Shown piece by piece: positions 33,820 to 40,956 of a stretch of 64,000 nt of DNA; position 1 is the stretch's first letter; every line of letters starts with the position of its first letter. The notes under the pieces were generated by a model. That model saw only the letters and a list, made by a program, of their open reading frames with translations. It was not told the DNA's origin and made no database searches. Position numbers and translations under genes: made by a program. Location of the stretch: the NCBI GenBank assembly GCA_029781135.1, contig JAKOXH010000035.1, forward strand, positions 62,001-126,000, read 5' to 3'. Source of the DNA: Planctomycetota bacterium (GTDB taxonomy: Bacteria; Planctomycetota; Planctomycetia; Pirellulales; Lacipirellulaceae).

Positions 33820-35289
33820 ATGAGCACTTGGTCTGGTCGTCTAATCAAAAAATCTGTCTTAATGTGCGCGCTTGTTGGCATTGTTGCGCTCTGCCTTGCG
33901 CCCCAAGCCCTTCATGCCCAAACGCCGGAAGCAGCAAAAGTTACGCTGGAAAGCGTCAATGCCAAGGCTGATGCCGCGGCGCTTGCTGGCCACAACGCCT
34001 GGATGCTCACCAGCTCGGCGCTGGTGCTCTTCATGACGGCCCCTGGCCTCGCCATGTTTTACGGCGGCTTGGTGCGGAAGAAGAACGTGCTGAGCGTCAT
34101 GATGCAGTGCCTATTCCTCATGGGGATGATGACGGTCGTTTGGGCGCTGTATGGATACTCGCTCGCGTTCGGCACGCCGGCGGGTTCGCTCAAGGCGTTC
34201 ATCGGCAACGGCGACTTCCTGTTCATGAACGGCGTTGCCCGCACCTGGCCCGAAGGCGCGACGGCCCCCGTCGATCCGCCACTCGTCGGTGCGATCCCGC
34301 GCTCGACGCACATGCTGTTTCAAGGTATGTTTTTCATCATCACGCCGGGCCTCATCTGTGGCGCGTTTGCCGAACGCATGAAGTTTAGCGCGATGGTGTT
34401 GTTCACGATTTTGTGGGGCACGTTCGTGTATTGCCCCTTGTGCCACTGGGTGTGGGGCGGTGGGATGCTTTCCTATACGCCCACGGCGGGCGTTACGCCG
34501 CTCCTGGGCGGCGCGCTCGATTTCGCGGGCGGCACGGTCGTGCACATTAGCTCGGGAGTCTCGGCGCTGTTGTGCGCGCTATTGATCGGTCGCCGCTTGG
34601 GCTTCGGCATGGAAGACATGCGGCCGCACAACCTGACGTTCACCGCGATGGGGGCGGCGATGTTGTGGGTCGGCTGGTTCGGCTTTAACGCCGGCAGCGA
34701 ACTCGCCTCCGATACGCTCACCTCCAGCGCCTTCGCCACGACGCACTTCGCGGCCGCCGCCGGGGCCATCGCCTGGGCTTGCTACGACTGGCTCGCCCGC
34801 GGCAAACCCACCGTGCTCGGCACCGCTTCGGGACTCGTGGCCGGGCTCGTGTGCATCACGCCGGCGGCTGGGTTTGTGAACCTCATGCCCGCGATCTTGA
34901 TGGGCCTGATGGCTGGTCTGGTGTGTGCGTTCGCCTGCAGCAAGATCAAAGCCAGGTTTGGCTATGATGATGCATTGGATGCATTTGGCGTCCACGGTGT
35001 CGGCGGCACGCTGGGTGCAATTCTCACCGGCGTTTTCGCCACCCGCGCCTGCTGGGACATCGGCGCTCTCAACAAGGCGCCCGGCACGAAGCTTGGACTA
35101 CTCGAAGGCGGGTCCGTGCTCGGCGGCCAAATTGCCGCAGTGGTGGTCACCTGGATCTTCAGTCTCGTGGTGACGTTCATCCTCCTCAAGGTGGTGGACG
35201 CAGTGGTTGGCCTCCGCGTTTCGCCCCAAGAAGAAACGCTCGGCCTCGACGTTTCGCAGCACGAGGAAGAAGGCTACATCTTCGTGTAG
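33820..35289 (+). CDS. amt: Ammonium transporter, second copy
   Basis: A 489-residue Amt protein with a signal peptide (VLMCALVGIVALCLAPQALH, cleavage after AQ) and the channel core: HNAWMLTSSALVLFMTAPGL, GGLVRKKNVLSVMMQCLFLM, PGLICGAFAERMKFSAMVLF, DFAGGTVVHISSGVSALLCA, VGWFGFNAGSELASD and FGVHGVGGTLGAILTGVFAT. It is much closer to classical Amt/NrgA transporters than the first copy, which has a different extracellular half. GGAG 9 bases before the ATG. It ends in a strong terminator. Confidence 0.95.
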   Translation: MSTWSGRLIKKSVLMCALVGIVALCLAPQALHAQTPEAAKVTLESVNAKADAAALAGHNAWMLTSSALVLFMTAPGLAMFYGGLVRKKNVLSVMMQCLFLMGMMTVVWALYGYSLAFGTPAGSLKAFIGNGDFLFMNGVARTWPEGATAPVDPPLVGAIPRSTHMLFQGMFFIITPGLICGAFAERMKFSAMVLFTILWGTFVYCPLCHWVWGGGMLSYTPTAGVTPLLGGALDFAGGTVVHISSGVSALLCALLIGRRLGFGMEDMRPHNLTFTAMGAAMLWVGWFGFNAGSELASDTLTSSAFATTHFAAAAGAIAWACYDWLARGKPTVLGTASGLVAGLVCITPAAGFVNLMPAILMGLMAGLVCAFACSKIKARFGYDDALDAFGVHGVGGTLGAILTGVFATRACWDIGALNKAPGTKLGLLEGGSVLGGQIAAVVVTWIFSLVVTFILLKVVDAVVGLRVSPQEETLGLDVSQHEEEGYIFV

Positions 35290-35313
35290 TAAGTCGAATA
35301 GTTTGTGGACGAC

Positions 35314-35346
35314 AGCCCCCGGCTCTGCCGGGGGTTTTCTTTTTCC
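35314..35346 (+). terminator. Rho-independent terminator after the second amt
   Basis: A CCCCCGGC-TCT-GCCGGGGG stem followed by TTTTCTTTTT. Confidence 0.9.
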
Positions 35347-35628
35347 ACCACTATTGAGGCCTGCGCAGTTACAAGGGCTGTGGGAAGGCCTCTCTGAGGC
35401 CGATTTCGTGACACATTCGACGGCGTTCATCGGCGTCGAGACGCCTGCCACAGGTTCGTCATCGGCGTCGAGAGACGCCTGCCACGGGTTCGTTCAAAAC
35501 GCGGCGTTCAATAAATTACGCGACCGGGTGGCTGGGGGCTCGCCTGCGGCTCGGCCACGGCCACCCCCCCGCTACTCTGAAACTTCCATTCCACCGCTTT
35601 TTCGTAATTTCTGGTATCCTATATTCCT
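35347..35628. repeat. Gap with three GAGACGCCTGCCAC hairpins
   Basis: TGGGAAGGCCTCTCTGAGGCC (35380-35401) then two copies of ATCGGCGTCGAGACGCCTGCCA (35429-35451; 35461-35484, the latter with an extra AG). Same family as 22898 and 33480. No gene. Confidence 0.6.
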
Positions 35629-36900
35629 ATGACACGGACGAATATCAATAGCTTTCATTCCATTCTCGCGGCCGCCGTGGCTCTTGCACTCATCACCGCG
35701 ACCGCTGCGGCCGGACCCTTCAGCAACCTCGTGATCTTTGGCGATAGTCTCTCCGATGTCGGCAACATCGCCCAGGCGACGGCGAACTCGTTCTTCGTTT
35801 CGCCCACGCCCGGCCCCTATTATTACCAGGGCCGCTTCTCCAATGGGCCGAATTATGCCGATACGCTCGCCGCGGGCCTCGGCATTGCGTCCTTCACGAA
35901 TAGCGCTGCCGGTGGAAATGATTTCGCCTACGGCGGTGCGCAAACCACCGGCACATCGTTTCCGTACTCGTTGTACATCAGCGATGTCGACGACCAAGTG
36001 GCTGCCTACCGTTCATCGCGCATCGCCAACGCCACTACGCTCTACTTGATCTTTGCCGGCTCGAACGATCTCATCAACGATCAAACCAATATGAGTATCC
36101 CGGTGAACAGCTTGAAAGCGAGCATCAACTCGCTCATCACGGCCGGCGCTCGCCAGTTCCTGGTGTTCAATTTGCCCCTTCTCGGCAACACACCGCGGTA
36201 CAACGGTTCAACCACGACACGCGATCAATACAACGCGCGCGCAGAACAGTACAACACCACGCTTGCCACGATGCTCGACACGGTGCAAGCCAACAACCCG
36301 GCCGTCACCATGTTTCGACTCGATGTCGCCGCGTTTTTTAGCCAACTGCTGACCGACCCCGCGCTGTTTGGCCTAACGAACGTGACCGACTCCGCCGCCC
36401 CCGGCCTCGAGCCCGGTGCCACGTCGTACAACACCAGCCTCCTCGTGCCGAATCCCAACGAGTATATGTTTTGGGACGACCTGCATCCCACCAAGACCGT
36501 CCACGCCATCCTCGCTCAACGTGCGCTCGATCTGTTCCGGCTGCCCGGCGACTACAATCAGGATGGCAGCGTCGATGCCGCCGATTACGTCACCTGGCGA
36601 AACGGATTGGGCAACATTTACAGTCCTTATGATTTGGAACTCTGGCGTGCGAACTTTGGCGGAGCAATCGTCCCAGCGGGTACCTCAAGCGGCTTCACAC
36701 CCTCGCATGTCGCCGCCTCCACCGTCCCCGAACCACGAACATTCGCGCTGTTGCTATTCGCACTTACGGCATTCTTCAACTGCCGCCGGCAAGAATACGC
36801 GCGATCACGCCGTGATGCGTTGTTTCGGGGCGGATACTGGCACCATAACGTCCGGATCGATGTGGCTGCGCGTTGGAGTACGAGCGGAGTTCTTTATTAG
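35629..36900 (+). CDS. Secreted GDSL/SGNH hydrolase with dockerin-like and PEP-CTERM-like tail
   Basis: A 423-residue esterase/lipase-like enzyme. Signal peptide to about residue 28; block I FSNLVIFGDSLSDVGNIAQA with the nucleophile Ser40; GGNDFAYGGAQ (block II), IFAGSNDL (block III) and FWDDLHPT (Asp283, His286) complete the catalytic set. Residues 307-345 (GDYNQDGSVDAADYVTWRNG) form a dockerin-like calcium loop, typical for planctomycetes. Then VPEPRTFALLLFALTAFF and basic NCRRQ resemble a PEP-CTERM sorting signal, but about 33 further residues follow the basic cluster, unusual for the signal. It ends in a weak terminator overlapping the stop. Confidence 0.85.
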   Translation: MTRTNINSFHSILAAAVALALITATAAAGPFSNLVIFGDSLSDVGNIAQATANSFFVSPTPGPYYYQGRFSNGPNYADTLAAGLGIASFTNSAAGGNDFAYGGAQTTGTSFPYSLYISDVDDQVAAYRSSRIANATTLYLIFAGSNDLINDQTNMSIPVNSLKASINSLITAGARQFLVFNLPLLGNTPRYNGSTTTRDQYNARAEQYNTTLATMLDTVQANNPAVTMFRLDVAAFFSQLLTDPALFGLTNVTDSAAPGLEPGATSYNTSLLVPNPNEYMFWDDLHPTKTVHAILAQRALDLFRLPGDYNQDGSVDAADYVTWRNGLGNIYSPYDLELWRANFGGAIVPAGTSSGFTPSHVAASTVPEPRTFALLLFALTAFFNCRRQEYARSRRDALFRGGYWHHNVRIDVAARWSTSGVLY

Positions 36901-36917
36901 AGCATCTTGCTCTTTTT
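36899..36917 (+). terminator. Short hairpin terminator overlapping the SGNH stop codon
   Basis: AGAGCA-TCT-TGCTCT followed by TTTT. Between convergent genes. Confidence 0.5.
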
Positions 36918-36931
36918 CGTGCCGACGACTT

Positions 36932-39900
36932 TCATTTTCGCAGTGGGTTTCTTGAGGAAACGCGGCTACGCATCTTGGTAATTTGCTCGCGGCAGATCCG
37001 CGAAACGATGGCAATTGTCCCGCCGACAATTGTCAGAGGGACAGTGCATGATTCGGGAATTTCGATCGCTGTGTCTTGTGACGCGAGCGAAACGCCACTA
37101 CCCGCAGATTGGCCGAAGTGAGCGCGCCAGAGGTTGTAGTCGCCTGGAGTGTACGTGGTTCCCAGGCCCTGGCGCCACACCACATAGTCCGCCGCGTCGA
37201 CGACACCATCATGGTTGTAATCGCCGGAGAGACCTTGCTCAACGACGGACAACAAACCGGCGGTGTAAAGTTGCGATGTATCCCACGCCAACCCAGCGGT
37301 GAGCGCCGGCAGGACGAGCATGGCGAAATGTCCGCTACGGCTGCCCCAGTCGAGGAGGTCGAACGAATCGCCGACATGCGGCGAATAGCCATTCAATAGG
37401 GTCACCGCCAACTCGCCATCGAGTGTTGCCAGGCTGGTGACATGAAGTCGATCGAATGCCGTCGAGCCGGCCAACTCGATCAGCAACTGCCCGGTTGGCG
37501 ACTGCGTGAAACTGCCCACCACGTCGAGTTCCCCACCCCCGAACCCAGGCTCAACGACGCCAGCATTTTGAAGAACCGTCGTCAACCGAGGAGGCGGTGA
37601 GATCGTTCCCCTGCCGCGCAGCAGGCCGCCGGTCACGGTCAGGCTGGCCACTCGAAGTGTTCCTCCGTCGAGGACGAGATTACCCGTGTCCCACACGTTG
37701 ACGTTCGTGGCGCTGACTAAGGCGCTATCATCGATCCCGACCGCGCCACTGCCGGCGCCCGCGGCGTTGCTGCCGATGTCGAGCGAACCAAGACCAGTCC
37801 ACTTGGAACTGGCTCCCGTAACGAGAGCGGAACCAGCGGCGCCCGAACCGGACCCGACGTACGCCGCCTGGCTGTTCCCGAAGATGGCTCCGCCTTGATC
37901 AATCTGCAAAAAGCCGATGGCGTCTGCGCCGTAATAACCGACGAGGAACTGCTGGTATTGGTTTACGACCGCCGACGTCCCGGTTACAGTGAGCCAGCCT
38001 GTTCCATGGTCTCCGATCCGGGCTTGCTGAATCGTCGCCGTTCCGCCGCTGGTCACGGTGAGCGTTCCGGCCGAGTCATCGCCCAGGGAAAGCACGCTCG
38101 TCACTTCCAGGGTTTGGCCGCTGCCGATCGTCACATTTCCCACATGGCTGCCGCCCGACCAACCGACACCCAGGTTGCCGTTGATGGTAAAGCTATTCGG
38201 CATGCCGACGATGCCGTTGGTGTAAATTGTCGAATTGGGACCGGCGGTCGCGAGGTTGCCGCCACCGGTCAGGTCAATCGCGTTGGCATACAGATAGCCG
38301 GGATTAGCGACCGACACCGTTCCGCCGGACTTGATGCGGAGAGTGTTGTTCACGGTCAGAGTGCCGGTGGTATTGGGAGTGCCCACCGCAACCTGTCCGC
38401 CCGCTTCGACGTTGAACGAACCAGCCGACATCTGACCACTCTGGACGTTGACGACTCCATACGGCAACGCGACGACGATGCCATCGACCTGAGCGGAGGC
38501 GCCGTTTTGGACCGTGAGCGTGCCATAGCCACCCACACCGTTGCCAACAAGAGTGTCGCCAGTCGAATGGAAATAAGAGTCGGCGCCATCTACCCAGACT
38601 CGGCCTTGCGGAGCACCGGCCGAATAACCGATGCCGGCCCACGCCGTTTGGACTGTGCCCTGATTGCGGATCGTGAGATCGCCCATCGCCCCAGCTCCGG
38701 CCGCGACCCACAAATCACCCGAAGACGTGAGCCGCGAGTTCTGGCCGTCAACGATGACGGAACCCCAGGCGGCAGAACTTTTGCCAATGCCGACGAAACT
38801 CGCCGAGACGGCAGCGCCACTTTGGAGTTTGACGGTCGCGAAAACATCGCTACCCACATAGAAATTTTTGCCTACGGTCCATTGCGCGCCAGGAGTCAAA
38901 GCAGTTTCGCTGCCGCCATGTGGCCCGGGGATGCCAATCTCCAAGTTGCCGCCGAAGGACGCGATGCCGGTGGCTCCCGTAATTTGATTGACGCGGAGCG
39001 TACCGTCGTACATGACGAATTGAGAGCCGAACATGCCGTCGGCCTCCAATGTGTCTGTCTGCACTAAGCCATCCTGCATGACGAACTGGCCGGCGTGGAG
39101 CAGGCGAATCCTATCGGCAATGACTGTTCCAGCAGGAGACAACAGCAGTCGCGCCTTTGCGCCACCAGCTCCGGCAGCGTCGACCGTCAGGTCGACATTC
39201 ACTCGGAACGTGTGTCCGTTGGGGCTGACCCAGCAGTTGTCGTAGATGGAAAGATTATCGAATGTCATGTCCGCGCTCGCCGAAGCGTTGGCGGCAACGC
39301 CGCCGTTGTAGTGGACGGCGGCATCGTGCAGCGGACTCGACGCGTGTCCGACCCAATTCAACGGGTCGTTGAAGTTGCTGTTGACGTTGAGGAACTCGGT
39401 TCGCCGCATCGCAATATCCTGGGTAAAACCCGCCTGGGCCGCTACCGCGAGGATGTCGGTCGCCGAGGGCAATTGCCGCCGGCTGCGGCTGGTGAACGGG
39501 TTCATGAGCGCGTCGTCGTCCGCGAGATGCGTACCCGTGCCAGTTCTCTTGCGAGCCCCGACATCGCTGATGCCGCCGATCTCGTGCGGAAAGAACGGGA
39601 ACGCGTCGCCGTCGATATCTCTGATCCCCAGCTCGTGGCCCAGTTCATGGATGCAAACCGAGAGCAGATCGTAGTTACCATAAGGAGCGCTGCCAAAGGG
39701 CGCATACCCCTGATAGCCGACCTCCAAGACGCTCGGCGCCGGACCGCTGATCCACCCGCTTTGCTGCGTTGGCGTGAGCTGCTTGTACAATGTTTGTACG
39801 AAGCCGAATTCGCTGCTGTCGTACGGCGTCGGGTCTGCCCACCAGCTCACCGCGGGGTCGGAACTGATCTGGATGTTGTTGTTACCAAATGGGTCCCATG

Positions 39901-40180
39901 TCCACAGCCCGAGCGTGCCACTTCCGAGGTCGTTGGCCCACTCAATATCGACGCTGAAGGTCCGCGGCGACAACGGAAACAGGGCCTCCCAATAGCTGGC
40001 GGCGGCTTCAAATGTCGTCCAAAGCACGGACCCCGTGGGATCCCACGCCGGGTTGTCGCCACTGCTGTAATGGAGGGGAATGTCAATCGCCATCGTCGGA
40101 ACCGTCATCAGCGTGCCCAACAGCAGCGCCCCGACGGCCAGCGCCGCTCCGCAGGCCCTTACCAATCTTGAATGAGACAT
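36932..40180 (-). CDS. Giant secreted metalloprotease-like repeat protein with dockerin and PEP-like C-terminus
   Basis: A 1082-residue secreted protein. The ATG at 40180 is set by GAGGAG 9 bases upstream and is followed by signal peptide LVRACGAALAVGALLLGTLM. Residues about 35-200 resemble a metzincin protease: VCIHELGHELGIRDIDGDAF has HExxHxxGxxD (H178, E179, H182, D188), an Asp-ligand variant. From about 330 to 970 come repeated 50-70-residue beta units (GYGTLTVQNGASAQV; GWLTVTGTSAVVNQY; GSALVTGASSKWTGLG), as in autotransporter-associated repeat or pectin-lyase-like stalks. A dockerin-like segment GDYNHDGVVDAADYVVWRQG follows, then IPESCTVPLTIVGGTIAIVS, a degenerate PEP-CTERM. Probably cell-surface. 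Convergent with the SGNH gene. Confidence 0.78.
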   Translation of the reverse strand: MSHSRLVRACGAALAVGALLLGTLMTVPTMAIDIPLHYSSGDNPAWDPTGSVLWTTFEAAASYWEALFPLSPRTFSVDIEWANDLGSGTLGLWTWDPFGNNNIQISSDPAVSWWADPTPYDSSEFGFVQTLYKQLTPTQQSGWISGPAPSVLEVGYQGYAPFGSAPYGNYDLLSVCIHELGHELGIRDIDGDAFPFFPHEIGGISDVGARKRTGTGTHLADDDALMNPFTSRSRRQLPSATDILAVAAQAGFTQDIAMRRTEFLNVNSNFNDPLNWVGHASSPLHDAAVHYNGGVAANASASADMTFDNLSIYDNCWVSPNGHTFRVNVDLTVDAAGAGGAKARLLLSPAGTVIADRIRLLHAGQFVMQDGLVQTDTLEADGMFGSQFVMYDGTLRVNQITGATGIASFGGNLEIGIPGPHGGSETALTPGAQWTVGKNFYVGSDVFATVKLQSGAAVSASFVGIGKSSAAWGSVIVDGQNSRLTSSGDLWVAAGAGAMGDLTIRNQGTVQTAWAGIGYSAGAPQGRVWVDGADSYFHSTGDTLVGNGVGGYGTLTVQNGASAQVDGIVVALPYGVVNVQSGQMSAGSFNVEAGGQVAVGTPNTTGTLTVNNTLRIKSGGTVSVANPGYLYANAIDLTGGGNLATAGPNSTIYTNGIVGMPNSFTINGNLGVGWSGGSHVGNVTIGSGQTLEVTSVLSLGDDSAGTLTVTSGGTATIQQARIGDHGTGWLTVTGTSAVVNQYQQFLVGYYGADAIGFLQIDQGGAIFGNSQAAYVGSGSGAAGSALVTGASSKWTGLGSLDIGSNAAGAGSGAVGIDDSALVSATNVNVWDTGNLVLDGGTLRVASLTVTGGLLRGRGTISPPPRLTTVLQNAGVVEPGFGGGELDVVGSFTQSPTGQLLIELAGSTAFDRLHVTSLATLDGELAVTLLNGYSPHVGDSFDLLDWGSRSGHFAMLVLPALTAGLAWDTSQLYTAGLLSVVEQGLSGDYNHDGVVDAADYVVWRQGLGTTYTPGDYNLWRAHFGQSAGSGVSLASQDTAIEIPESCTVPLTIVGGTIAIVSRICREQITKMRSRVSSRNPLRK

Positions 40181-40956
40181 CGCGATACTCCTCATGCACT
40201 GTTGAGGGATACATTTTATCGCTGACGCCGCTTGGGCGATGTCGGCCATTGAGCCGACAGCGCACGTCTTCTTGATGATGCCGTTGTTGTCAACGGTCTG
40301 TGTGGAAAGGGATTTGAGGCGAGGCGCGTCGAGCCGCGCGTCAGTTTCAAGAAATCGCTCACGCTCCCATTCTACTTCTCGCTCCACCCGCAGGGTGCCG
40401 CCGGTTTCGCCCGCGCCGCGGGTGGATCAGCGAACCCTGCACATGATCCGAGAAAAGGGGACGTCCTTTACTGAAAAAAACAGAATGTCCTTTTCATCTC
40501 TTTACTCTCATTCGCTTGCTGCCGAAACTGGAAGCGACGTTCCCACTTTCGATGGATGGTACAAGCCGATCCTTGCCTTCAAGGCGGGCAAATGTTGCGG
40601 AAGGATCACGAAAAACACTGGCAAAGCCCGCGGCACCCAGAGCACTGCGGGACCAGCCAGCAGTGGCACCCGACGGTAGATTCGGTCTGGCGACCGACGC
40701 TAAAGGAGTGGCACCCTACGCCGTTAACCCTTTTTCGTAATCGTTGCGTCGTAAGCATTTACGAGGCAGGTCGTCATGATAGCAGTAGACCCCTTGGAAT
40801 TCAGAACAAAACGCAATTCGTGAATTCGCCAGCGCGAATCGAAGTAGTTCGCATTGGCGGGTGAAATTGACAGACTTCATCGCTAGCGAATCAAGAAACA
40901 CTGAAAAACTAGGTGTTTACAAAGGGTTAACGGCGTAGAGTGGCACCTCGCTAGGG
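40181..40956. repeat. Gap with a 223-bp candidate MITE and other repeats
   Basis: No gene. From 40453 to 40499 an AAAAGGGGACGTCCTTT / AATGTCCTTTT inverted pair. CACTGGCAAAGCC-type and CAGTGGCACCC remnants at 40618-40674. A segment bounded by perfect 18-bp inverted ends is described separately (40716-40938). Confidence 0.55.
40716..40938. mobile_element. Candidate MITE with 18-bp perfect terminal inverted repeats
   Basis: CTACGCCGTTAACCCTTT (40716-40733) is exactly inverted at 40921-40938. The 187-bp interior is AT-richer than the surroundings, has no open frame, and contains smaller inverted motifs (TTCGCCAGCGCGAA / TTCGCATTGGCGG). The right end lies 18 bp before the stop of the lptD-like gene. 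No transposase is nearby and no target duplication is evident. Confidence 0.5.

Noticed and set aside
37895-40171. Long plus-strand frames (390 and 358 codons) inside the metalloprotease-like gene
   Set aside because: They mirror the coding frame of the opposite strand; no signal peptide or motif, while the minus frame has ribosome site, signal peptide, HExxH and dockerin.
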